Shown here: positions 1 through 6,281 of the stretch, in pieces
Position numbering within the stretch: position 1 is the first letter of the stretch
How the letters are laid out: the number at the start of each line of letters is the position of its first letter
From: Candidatus Kaiserbacteria bacterium RIFCSPLOWO2_01_FULL_55_19
Lineage (GTDB): Bacteria > Patescibacteriota > Minisyncoccia > Phycocordibacterales > Phycocordibacteraceae
Length of the DNA stretch: 6,443 nt
Assembly: GCA_001781715.1 (NCBI GenBank)
Contig: MFMD01000017.1
Location: 1-6,443 of the forward strand
Reading direction: 5' to 3'
Notes under the pieces: model-generated
The model's database searches: none
What the model was told of the DNA's origin: nothing
What the model saw: the letters and a program-made list of their open reading frames with translations, nothing else
Program-made: the position numbers and the translations under genes

Positions 1-215
1 GCGATAAGGACCGAGGAGCCCGCGACTAGATACGCCTTCGCAAAGTGCTCAAGCGGGAGCACAAGCGGCACAGCGAGCATCCCCGCGATGAAGGCGAACG
101 CAAGGAGCTTCTTCGGTTCGGGGTGCCGGGCGTCTTCCTTTAAGAGAAAGTAAAGCCAAATAAGAGAGGGAAGCAGTCCGCCGAGGAATGCGTAACCGAG
201 AGTGGTAGAGGTCAC
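1..215 (-). CDS. prsW: PrsW-family intramembrane protease, N-terminal part, cut by window edge
   Basis: This reading frame is open from 215 to the left edge (71 codons). It begins VTSTTLGYAFLGGLLPS and carries KEDARHPEPKK at about residues 26-36. Hydrophobic segments at about residues 8-25 and 37-55 flank that charged ED/HPEP loop, and a third may begin near residue 62. The arrangement matches the start of the PrsW family, which are polytopic membrane glutamic proteases. The best-known member cleaves the anti-sigma factor RsiW in Bacillus. The catalytic EE motif would lie beyond the window, so activity cannot be judged. The gene follows valS almost directly and is probably co-transcribed with it. 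The only in-frame start is GTG at 215-213, which lies inside a perfect Shine-Dalgarno sequence, so the true start is uncertain. The family call rests on the loop motif and topology alone. Confidence 0.72.
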   Translation of the reverse strand, partial: MTSTTLGYAFLGGLLPSLIWLYFLLKEDARHPEPKKLLAFAFIAGMLAVPLVLPLEHFAKAYLVAGSSVLI

Positions 216-223
216 CTCCTTAT
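211..223 (-). promoter_or_regulatory. Perfect Shine-Dalgarno sequence at the valS/prsW junction
   Basis: The minus strand reads TAAGGAGGTGACC here. The first eleven bases are fully complementary to the usual 3' end of 16S rRNA (anti-SD core CCTCC). Its first three bases are the valS stop codon TAA (222-220), and its GTG (215-213) is the only in-frame start for the prsW-like frame. A normal spacing would put the start at about 209-205, where no ATG, GTG or TTG occurs in any frame. It may serve termination-reinitiation from valS. Confidence 0.6.
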
Positions 224-2412
224 TGTAGCAGGCCTTTCGCCGGCTTTGGCCACCGCGCGACCATTAGGAACGGCGCGTCCTTAGTCGGCATTGATTGCCA
301 TATCTCTTCGGTCACAAACGGCATAAAGGGGTGGAGGAGTCGGAGCGATTGGTCAAGAAGTCTCAGGAGGAGCGTCTGACGAGATTCTTTCTTTACTGAA
401 TCTGTTCCTGCGAGGAGAGGTTTTGATTCCTCAATGATTTTATCCGCGAGAGTGTGCCACACATAGTGATATATCTTTTCAGCAGCCAGATACACCCGAT
501 GATTTTCTATATCGTCGGTCATCTCTTTCGCGAGGGTATCTAATTCAGTTAGTAACTCATGCTCGCGAGGCGAAAAATGGTCGCGCTCCGGGCCGCTCGG
601 CCAAGTCTTACTACCATTTTTCTCCTCACTCGCATTCGTTAAGACAAACCGTGCGATGTTCCAAAGCTTGTTCGCGAAATGCTTATACCCCTTTATTTTA
701 TCTTCGCTCATGCGCATATCGGTTCCCGGTGTGTTCCCGACCACGAGCGCCATCCTTGCAGCATCCGCGCCGAACTTCGCGGCGATATCAAGCGGGTCCA
801 GATTATTCCCGAGCGATTTACTCATCTTGCGCCCCTGCGCATCGCGGACGAGTCCGTGGAGGTACACGGTCTTGAAGGGAATCGTATTGAGGGCAAATTC
901 AGTCATCAGAATCATCCGCGCAATCCAGAAGAAGAGGATGTCGTAGCCCGTCTCCAAGAGGTCGGTTGGGTGGTACCTCTTCAGGTCATCGGTCTGTTCG
1001 GGCCAACCGAGCGTAGAGAAGGTCCAAAGACCCGAGGAGAACCAGGTATCAAGCGTGTCCTCGTCCTGTGTCCATCCCGCTTCTTTCGGTTCAATACCCA
1101 CCGAGATTTCTTCGCCTCTGTACCACACCGGTATTCGGTGTCCATACCAAATCTGGCGGCTGATACACCAGTCGCGCAAGTTTTCTATCCAGTGAAAATA
1201 GGTCTTCTCAAAGTGTTCGGGAACAATCTTAATAGCTCTGGAACGCACGGGCTCCAACATAAGCTCCTTGAGTGTCTTGTTGCGACCAGAGATTTTCTTA
1301 TTGACCTCTACAAACCACTGAAGTTTAATCTGGGGTTCAATAATCCCACTGGTGCGTTCCGCGGTTGCGATATTGTGCGTGTATGATTCCTCGCTCACAA
1401 GAAGTCCTTTCTTGCGCAATTTCTCGATTATTCTTGCGCGTGCTTCAGTAATCTTCATCCCGGCGAACTCCCCGGCAATGGAGAGGAGCTTGCCGCGCTC
1501 GTCGATAATCTGTTCTTTGTCGAGACCGTGCCGCTCGGCGACGTCGAAGTCCACCATGCTGTGCCACGGAGTTATGGTCATCACGCCCGTACCGAACTCC
1601 ATATCGATAGACTCATCCTTCACTATCGTTGCCTCAATGGGGCCGTTAATCCATTCAAGCTCTATCTTCTGACCGTCTTTCCACTCCTCGTAGCGCGCGT
1701 CAGCTGGGTGCATCACGACATACTTATCGCCGAACTTCGTTTCTGGGCGAGCAGTACCGATAGTGAACGGTCCATACTTGAGGTAATAGAATGTAGTTTT
1801 CTCCTCCTGATACACGATCTCATCGTCAGAGATAGTTGTTTGACCTTTTGGGTCCCAATTGACGATACGGTGACCGCGATAAATAAGACCAGCGTCATAC
1901 ATATCTTTAAATATTTTCCGCACGGCGTGCGTCCGCGTCTCGTCAAGCGTGAAGGCCTCGCGCGACCAGTCAAGCGAGGCGCCCATCGTCTTCAGCTGAC
2001 TCACAATCATGTCATGACTCTCGGCGGCGAATGTGCCGATGCGTTTCAGCAGCTCCTCGCGGCCAAGGTCGTGGCGATTCTTATTCTCGTCCTTCTTAAT
2101 TTGCTTCTCTACGACCGACTGTGTGGCGATGGCGGCGTGGTCGGTGCCGGGGACCCAGAGTGTGCGGAAGCCCTGCATCCGCTTATAACGGATGAAAATA
2201 TCCTCCACAGCGAGCATAAGCGCGTGACCCATATGGAGTCGCCCCGTGACATTCGGAGGCGGAAGCACAATGGAATAAGACGGGGCGTCTGGAGGCGTGA
2301 TGCCCTGCTTCACGCACTCGTCGGGGTTAAAGAGGCCGCTCTCCTCCCATGCGGCATAGATACGCGACTCGGTCGCGGCCGGGTCATAGGGCTTCATGAA
2401 TTTCTCAGGCAT
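220..2412 (-). CDS. valS: Valine--tRNA ligase (ValRS), short form lacking the C-terminal arm
   Basis: A class Ia aminoacyl-tRNA synthetase of 730 residues that charges tRNA-Val with valine in the cytosol. The catalytic signatures are clear: PPPNVTGRLHMGHA with the HIGH motif (HMGH) at 60-63, and KMSKS at 529-533. The inserted CP1 editing domain spans about 200-360. It carries ARPETKFGD (221-229) and GTGVMTITPWHSMVDF (274-289), where the aspartate of the second motif (D288) is kept but the usual HDP is HSM. WFSSGLW (457-463) and the GYDILFFW segment (489-496) are typical of ValRS. The anticodon-binding helical domain runs from about 585 to 720 and ends in HPFMPFVTEEIWQ. Bacterial ValRS is usually about 850-950 residues. 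This one stops about 24 residues after that motif and lacks the C-terminal linker and coiled-coil arm. ATG at 2412 has no Shine-Dalgarno. It was chosen because MPEKFMKPYDPAATE aligns with the family N-terminus. It lies 37 bases after tsaD. Confidence 0.97.
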   Translation of the reverse strand: MPEKFMKPYDPAATESRIYAAWEESGLFNPDECVKQGITPPDAPSYSIVLPPPNVTGRLHMGHALMLAVEDIFIRYKRMQGFRTLWVPGTDHAAIATQSVVEKQIKKDENKNRHDLGREELLKRIGTFAAESHDMIVSQLKTMGASLDWSREAFTLDETRTHAVRKIFKDMYDAGLIYRGHRIVNWDPKGQTTISDDEIVYQEEKTTFYYLKYGPFTIGTARPETKFGDKYVVMHPADARYEEWKDGQKIELEWINGPIEATIVKDESIDMEFGTGVMTITPWHSMVDFDVAERHGLDKEQIIDERGKLLSIAGEFAGMKITEARARIIEKLRKKGLLVSEESYTHNIATAERTSGIIEPQIKLQWFVEVNKKISGRNKTLKELMLEPVRSRAIKIVPEHFEKTYFHWIENLRDWCISRQIWYGHRIPVWYRGEEISVGIEPKEAGWTQDEDTLDTWFSSGLWTFSTLGWPEQTDDLKRYHPTDLLETGYDILFFWIARMILMTEFALNTIPFKTVYLHGLVRDAQGRKMSKSLGNNLDPLDIAAKFGADAARMALVVGNTPGTDMRMSEDKIKGYKHFANKLWNIARFVLTNASEEKNGSKTWPSGPERDHFSPREHELLTELDTLAKEMTDDIENHRVYLAAEKIYHYVWHTLADKIIEESKPLLAGTDSVKKESRQTLLLRLLDQSLRLLHPFMPFVTEEIWQSMPTKDAPFLMVARWPKPAKGLLQ

Positions 2413-2420
2413 TGCTTAAA

Positions 2421-2449
2421 AATATAGCAAATATGCGCCCCCTTGTCTT
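2421..2449 (-). promoter_or_regulatory. Possible sigma-70-type promoter for valS
   Basis: In the 37-base gap between tsaD and valS the minus strand has AAGACA at 2449-2444 (4 of 6 against TTGACA). After a 17-base spacer comes TATATT at 2426-2421 (5 of 6 against TATAAT), preceded by an extended -10 TG. A start about 7 bases downstream would fall within a few bases of the valS ATG (2412), giving a leaderless or nearly leaderless mRNA. That fits the lack of a Shine-Dalgarno there. AT-rich junctions produce such matches by chance, so this is a candidate only. Confidence 0.35.
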
Positions 2450-3694
2450 TTATGCGAGTGAGCGGTTACCGTTTGCCGTGATGGGGTCTGTGGGTGGGAG
2501 GTCGGTGCGGAGCGCGCGGTAAAAGCCGGCAATGCCGATCATAATGGCGTTGTCGCCCGTAAGAGAAGCCGGGGGGATGCGAAGCGTTACCCCGGGGTAG
2601 TCGCCCTGCATCTTCTCGGTGAAGGTGCGGCGGATGTGGGTGTTGGCCGAGACACCGCCGCCGATAAGGAGCGTGTACGCCCCGGTCTCCTCAAGCGCGC
2701 GTGCGGTCTTCTTCCAGAGTACATCGGCGACCGCATTTTCGAATTCAAGTGCGATATCCGCTTTGTCCTCTTCCGAAATATTCTTATCTTGAGACGGTCG
2801 GCTGTCCATAAGGATATTGTTTTTTAGCAGATACAACACTGCGGTCTTAAGTCCGGCAAAGGAGAAGTCGCAGTTTGCGTCATGCAACATCGGCCGCGGT
2901 AATCGCAGTCCGAGCGGCGTATTCCCAGACCCAAATCCGGCAGTCTGGTCATACGCCGCTCGGGCCTGCTCTGCGAGGCGTGATATCTCGGGACCGCCCG
3001 GGTAAGGGAGAGAGAGCATGCGCGCGACCTTGTCGTATGCTTCGCCGACCGCGTCGTCGCGCGTCTGACCAATTAGTTCATAGGTGAGCCACTTCTTCAT
3101 CAGTACGAGCTCGGTGTGTCCGCCAGAGATAAGGAGCGCAAGCACGGGCAATCTCGTATCCTTGATTTCCAATACTGCCTCCTGCTCCTCTCTCCTGCTG
3201 ACGAGCGCAGAGAGTATATGTCCCTCCATATGATTGATCGCGATGAGTGGCTTTCCCCAGAGGCGCGCGAGCGCTTTGGCAAAATTGATGCCGACCCACA
3301 GCGCGGGTTCGAGACCAGGGCCCGTCGTGACGGCAATAGCGTCTATCTCGGGCGGTTCGCACTCGGACACGAATGCAAAGAAGGCCTCCGCGAGTCCGGG
3401 TTCGCGTGCCAAGAACTTCGCAATTTCTATGCGCATCTCCTCCGGTATCGCCTGCGTGTCCTCGCGCAGGAGCTCGGCCTCCTCCAGTGTTGATTCTAGG
3501 ATGGGGACGAGATTCTTCGCATGCTCGCGCTTCGCGAGCATGGGGAAGACCCCTCCGTACTCTCGGTGCGTCTCTACCTGCGAAAGGAGTGTATTCCCGA
3601 GCACCGTGAACCGCGCATTCTCCTCGGTCCCCTCGCACTCAAGAATCGCTATCGCCGTCTCGTCGCAGCTGGTCTCAATGGCGAGAATTTTCAT
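2450..3694 (-). CDS. tsaD: tRNA N6-adenosine threonylcarbamoyltransferase TsaD
   Basis: Transfers the threonylcarbamoyl group from threonylcarbamoyl-AMP to A37 of ANN-decoding tRNAs (t6A), working with TsaB and TsaE; these partners and TsaC are not in this window. The family signatures are all present in the 414-residue product: ETSCDET (7-13), AKREHAKN with H58, the metal-binding HMEGH (155-159), SGGHTEL (190-196), GEAYDKVAR (217-225), FSFAGLKT (277-284), GGGVSAN (345-351) and the metal ligand D381 in DNAIMIG. The usual length is about 335-345. The extra length is mainly an insertion of about 40 residues (about 76-115) before IDAIAVTTGPGL, and the following segment reads LEPALWVG instead of the common PGSLLVG. 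A start 51 codons further upstream (3847) is open but lies inside the preceding gene and adds residues foreign to the family. MKILAIETS at 3694 is the family start. The gene overlaps the DHH gene by 20 bases and has no Shine-Dalgarno, which suggests translational coupling. Confidence 0.96.
   Translation of the reverse strand: MKILAIETSCDETAIAILECEGTEENARFTVLGNTLLSQVETHREYGGVFPMLAKREHAKNLVPILESTLEEAELLREDTQAIPEEMRIEIAKFLAREPGLAEAFFAFVSECEPPEIDAIAVTTGPGLEPALWVGINFAKALARLWGKPLIAINHMEGHILSALVSRREEQEAVLEIKDTRLPVLALLISGGHTELVLMKKWLTYELIGQTRDDAVGEAYDKVARMLSLPYPGGPEISRLAEQARAAYDQTAGFGSGNTPLGLRLPRPMLHDANCDFSFAGLKTAVLYLLKNNILMDSRPSQDKNISEEDKADIALEFENAVADVLWKKTARALEETGAYTLLIGGGVSANTHIRRTFTEKMQGDYPGVTLRIPPASLTGDNAIMIGIAGFYRALRTDLPPTDPITANGNRSLA
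3520..3542. repeat. Perfect 10-bp inverted repeat inside tsaD
   Basis: CATGCTCGCG at 3520-3529 and CGCGAGCATG at 3533-3542 are exact reverse complements separated by three bases. They lie in the codons for MLAKREHA (residues 52-59), which include the conserved metal-site histidine region. The mRNA could form a strong small hairpin. Much of the symmetry may come from the residues encoded, since GCG AAG CGC GAG CAT leaves little choice in a GC-rich gene. Confidence 0.6.
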
Positions 3695-4562
3695 GCTTTG
3701 GGGCGACGATTTCCCACGGTATGGGGGAGCCGAAGGGGAGTTCAAATCCGGCGGCGGCAGGATGCCCATTGCCCCCGTACTTGCGTGCAAGGGTGGCAAC
3801 ATCAACACTTCCATCGCTCCGGAGCGACACGCGGAGCCCCTCGGCACCCGAGGAAAGAATAATCGCTATCGGCGGTTTCAGGCGAGCGAGCCGATTCCCG
3901 ATATCGCTTACGAATTCGCCGGTAGAACCGGTTAAGTAACATTCGTAGCCCTCAAAATGTACGGTCTCGGCGTGATTCACGCCGTGTACGACAACATGTT
4001 CGTGGTACTGGGCGAACAGCGCGCCGATGTCCGCCATACGCTTGCGCTCGGACGGCTTCTCTAATTCTGCGACAAAGGTGTTCCACTTCTCTACATTCTG
4101 TACATCAAATGACGCAAAAGAGTCCGTGAGCGTGTAGATATATGCGAGAATCTTCCTCGCGTCCGGCAGGACAAAGCGGTATAAGTCACCGTCCTCCACA
4201 TAGTTCAGGAGCATCGGAACGGGAACATCCGGATGAAAATAACTCCACGCGATTGAGGCACCGGAATGATTCGTATCAAAGACGCCGGGAAATGCGGTCG
4301 CCACCGCGTGCACGCCCTCGTGGTGGTCAAGCACCGTGACCGACTTTGCAACAGCCGCGAGTGCATCCATTATTTCTTGCGGGTAACAGAAATCAATAAA
4401 ATATAAGTCCTTGCCGTCAAGATTCTCGGGGGCGGACTTCCCGTGCTTCACGGGAATATAATCCGCCGCGTCACCGAACTTCTTGTACGCGGCGTACGCC
4501 CCGCCAAAGCCGTCGGGACACCCGCCGTGATAGAGGATAGCAATGGCCTTGTGTCCGCTCAT
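3675..4562 (-). CDS. DHH/DHHA1-domain phosphoesterase, NrnB-like
   Basis: A cytosolic phosphoesterase of 295 residues in the DHH superfamily. The DHH domain shows the metal-binding motifs in order: YHGGCPDGFG (11-20, with H12 and D17), FIDFCYP (55-61, D57), VLDHHEG (77-83, DHH at 79-81) and a further acidic cluster EDGD (123-126). The C-terminal DHHA1 domain ends with the substrate-binding GGNGHPAAAGFEL (263-275). The compact HGGCPDG/DHH layout resembles the group containing oligoribonuclease NrnB and related cAMP/cGMP phosphodiesterases, rather than RecJ, which is longer, or GdpP, which has membrane and PAS-like parts. Likely substrates are short RNA oligonucleotides or cyclic nucleotides, which the sequence alone cannot decide. 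ATG at 4562 follows the preceding stop by 9 bases and has no Shine-Dalgarno. The 3' end overlaps tsaD by 20 bases. Confidence 0.88.
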   Translation of the reverse strand: MSGHKAIAILYHGGCPDGFGGAYAAYKKFGDAADYIPVKHGKSAPENLDGKDLYFIDFCYPQEIMDALAAVAKSVTVLDHHEGVHAVATAFPGVFDTNHSGASIAWSYFHPDVPVPMLLNYVEDGDLYRFVLPDARKILAYIYTLTDSFASFDVQNVEKWNTFVAELEKPSERKRMADIGALFAQYHEHVVVHGVNHAETVHFEGYECYLTGSTGEFVSDIGNRLARLKPPIAIILSSGAEGLRVSLRSDGSVDVATLARKYGGNGHPAAAGFELPFGSPIPWEIVAPKHENSRH

Positions 4563-4571
4563 ATGCGTAGT

Positions 4572-5426
4572 TTAGCGCACAAAGCGCGCATAGATGCCGG
4601 CGGGGACGACGCGGTCTGACGACACTTCTTTAATAGAGAGCTCGCCCGCCTCGCCCGCGACATCACCAAAGATGCTCTCCACCGCCTGTGCGAAAGCGCG
4701 CGGCGCGTAACCGGCGGCGTAGCCGCTCACGAGGAAGAATGAGCCCGACTTCTCCGAGAGGAGTTCCTTGAGTGAAGAGAGGAGGACAGGGAAATCCTCC
4801 TCTATCTTCCAGACCTCCCCCTTGGCACCGCGGCCAAACGCCGGCGGGTCAAGGATGATACCGTCATACTTTGCTCCGCGCCGCGCCTCGCGCTTTGCAA
4901 ACGCGAGTACTTCGTCCAGTATCCAGCGGATGCGGTCGAGGGGTATATCGGAGAGCCGCGCGTTCTTGTGCGCCCAGTCAAGGGACTGTTTAGACGCGTC
5001 CACATGCGTCACAAATGCTCCAGAGCGCGCAGCGGCAATGGTTGCGGCGCCCGTATAGCCGAAAAGATTCAACACTTTCATTTCGGGGCGCACGTGCGCC
5101 GCGATCCATTTCCAATTCGGCGCTTGTTCAGGGAAGATGCCGGTATGCTTGAAGCTCGTGAGGCGCGCAATGAGCGGGAGTCCTGTCCGCACGACGACCC
5201 ATGATTCGGGAACCGGCTTGTGTAGGTGCCATGAACCTTTCTTGTCTTTGAACATAAATGTCGCGTGCGCGCTCTCCCAGAGCTCTGGGCGCTGTTTCTC
5301 CCACAGCGCCTGGGTCTCGGGGCGCGCGACGATAACAGCGCCGAAGCGCTCCAGCTTCATATTGTCGCCCGAATCAAGGAGCTCGTAGTCGCCGCACGAT
5401 GTTGCGATGAGGTCTCGGTCTTTCAT
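4572..5426 (-). CDS. Class I SAM-dependent methyltransferase, RlmI/RlmK-like, probable rRNA methylase
   Basis: A 284-residue Rossmann-fold methyltransferase. The N-terminal part carries YELLDSGDNMKLERFG (14-29) and ARPETQALW (34-42), the characteristic lead-in of a widespread family related to the RlmI/RlmK/RlmL 23S rRNA methyltransferases. SAM-binding motif I is VLNLFGYTGAAT (118-129), the acidic ribose-binding residue follows in VDASKQSLDWA (142-152), and the catalytic DPPAFGRG is at 193-200. No N-terminal PUA domain is present, unlike RlmI. The target base is not readable from sequence. RNA is favoured because the DPPxF loop and the neighbouring RlmB fit an RNA role. The frame is open to an ATG at 5453, but ATG at 5426 makes a 4-base ATGA overlap with the rlmB stop and begins where the family similarity begins. 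The start has no Shine-Dalgarno, so translation is probably coupled to rlmB. Confidence 0.9.
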   Translation of the reverse strand: MKDRDLIATSCGDYELLDSGDNMKLERFGAVIVARPETQALWEKQRPELWESAHATFMFKDKKGSWHLHKPVPESWVVVRTGLPLIARLTSFKHTGIFPEQAPNWKWIAAHVRPEMKVLNLFGYTGAATIAAARSGAFVTHVDASKQSLDWAHKNARLSDIPLDRIRWILDEVLAFAKREARRGAKYDGIILDPPAFGRGAKGEVWKIEEDFPVLLSSLKELLSEKSGSFFLVSGYAAGYAPRAFAQAVESIFGDVAGEAGELSIKEVSSDRVVPAGIYARFVR

Positions 5427-6193
5427 AGCGCTTCGGGGTGCTTCTTTGACCACTCGTAGAAGACGACCGCGGCAGAGACAGCGGCATTCAGCGATTCGGT
5501 GCGCGTGTGCATCGGGATAGAGAGCGTTACATCACAGGCCTGTATCGTCTTTTCGCGAATACCCGCGCCTTCATTCCCGATGACAAAGGCACTCGGCGCA
5601 TTAAACGCCTCGGCGCTAAGCGCAGTTTGCCCATCCATAGCGAGACCGTAAATCCAGAATCCCTTCTCCTTCAGTATCTTGAGGGTGTTGTTCACATTAC
5701 CGATAGAGACGAGCGGGATGCGGAACACCATCCCCGCAGAGGTCTTCACCACGGCGCCGGTAACGCCCGCCTGATTATGTCCGGGGATAAGCACGCCCGC
5801 GAGACCGAAGGCGGCCGCGGAGCGAATAATCGCCCCGACATTGTGCGGGTCTTGCACCTCGCCGAGAATCACGACTGCCGGGTTCTTCCTGATATCAAGA
5901 GTGTTGAGGAAGGCTGGAAGCGGTATGAGAAGGGAAGACGGGTTCATCGTGGCGATAACGCCCTGATGTGCGGTGTCTCTGCCCACCAACCCCTTCTCCG
6001 AGCCGCGCGCGAGCTCTGCTGTCGGGATGGAGTGCTTTTCAAGAAGCGCGCGCAGTTCGGCGTCGTGGATGTCGGGGGAGAGGAAGACCTTGCGGATAAT
6101 CTTGGGCGCGTTTAGAAGCGCCTCCTTAAGGGCGTGCTTGCCGTACATATAGACCTTGCCCTGCGAGGGCGTGTGCCGTTTCTTGGGTCGCAT
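5423..6193 (-). CDS. rlmB: SpoU/TrmH-family 2'-O-methyltransferase, RlmB type (23S rRNA Gm2251)
   Basis: A SPOUT (trefoil-knot) RNA 2'-O-ribose methyltransferase. The substrate-binding domain begins at YMYGKHALKEALLN (15-28). The three catalytic SpoU motifs are all present: LGEVQDPHNVGAIIRSAAAFG (110-130, with N118 and R124), FVIGNEGAG (203-211, E208), and IPMHTRTESLNAAVSAA (226-242). The 256-residue length is close to E. coli RlmB (about 243), with a basic extension MRPKKRHTPSQGK at the N-terminus. RlmB methylates the peptidyl-transferase loop G2251; TrmH or another SpoU paralogue cannot be fully excluded. The frame extends to an ATG at 6253, but those codons are the tRNA-Val gene. ATG at 6193 uses the final A of the tRNA CCA. 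A second candidate is ATG at 6148, which has AAGG five bases upstream and lies exactly at the family core. The stop overlaps the next gene in ATGA. Confidence 0.93.
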   Translation of the reverse strand: MRPKKRHTPSQGKVYMYGKHALKEALLNAPKIIRKVFLSPDIHDAELRALLEKHSIPTAELARGSEKGLVGRDTAHQGVIATMNPSSLLIPLPAFLNTLDIRKNPAVVILGEVQDPHNVGAIIRSAAAFGLAGVLIPGHNQAGVTGAVVKTSAGMVFRIPLVSIGNVNNTLKILKEKGFWIYGLAMDGQTALSAEAFNAPSAFVIGNEGAGIREKTIQACDVTLSIPMHTRTESLNAAVSAAVVFYEWSKKHPEAL

Positions 6194-6268
6194 GGTGCGC
6201 GCACTAGGACTTGAACCTAGAACATCCACAACGTCAATGTGGCGCTCTACCAATTGAGCTATGCGCGC
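6193..6268 (-). tRNA. tRNA-Val (anticodon GAC), CCA encoded
   Basis: A complete 76-base cloverleaf on the minus strand. The acceptor stem GCGCGCA (6268-6262) pairs perfectly with TGCGCGC (6203-6197). The D-arm is GCTC/GAGC with loop AATTGGTA containing the invariant GG. The anticodon stem is CCACA/TGTGG with loop TTGACGT, giving anticodon GAC at 6235-6233, which reads GUC and GUU valine codons. The variable loop is five bases (ATGTT), and the T-arm is CTAGG/CCTAG with loop TTCAAGT. The discriminator is A73 (6196), as expected for tRNA-Val, and CCA is encoded at 6195-6193. The last A is also the first base of the rlmB ATG. The gene leads the cluster that contains its cognate synthetase valS. 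Confidence 0.97.
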
Positions 6269-6281
6269 ATTTCGCGACTAT

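Noticed and set aside
1528..2427. A 299-codon plus-strand open frame opposite valS, and other long plus-strand frames at 679-1386 and 3234-3935
   Set aside because: They are antisense to genes with clear family motifs, encode no recognisable domain, and are expected from GC-rich codon use.
2413..2449. A T-box riboswitch controlling valS
   Set aside because: The gap is only 37 bases and contains neither a specifier stem nor the conserved T-box sequence; there is no room for one.
3078..3638. A 186-codon minus-strand frame within tsaD
   Set aside because: It is an out-of-frame shadow of tsaD, rich in Arg, Gly and Ala with no domain.
3695..3847. An N-terminal extension of 51 residues on TsaD from an ATG at 3847
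   Set aside because: It lies inside the 3' end of the DHH gene in another frame, has a composition unlike TsaD, and the family start MKILAIETSCDE sits exactly at 3694.
2450..5425. TGA recoded as glycine, as in some candidate phyla
   Set aside because: rlmB and the DHH gene end at TGA in natural family positions, in overlaps with the next start codon, so TGA is a stop here.
5427..5453. Methyltransferase starting at ATG 5453
   Set aside because: It would overlap rlmB by 31 bases; ATG at 5426 gives the classic ATGA overlap and begins at the region resembling the family.
6194..6253. RlmB starting at ATG 6253 with 20 more residues
   Set aside because: Those codons are the body of a perfect tRNA-Val cloverleaf, so the extra residues are a translation of the tRNA.
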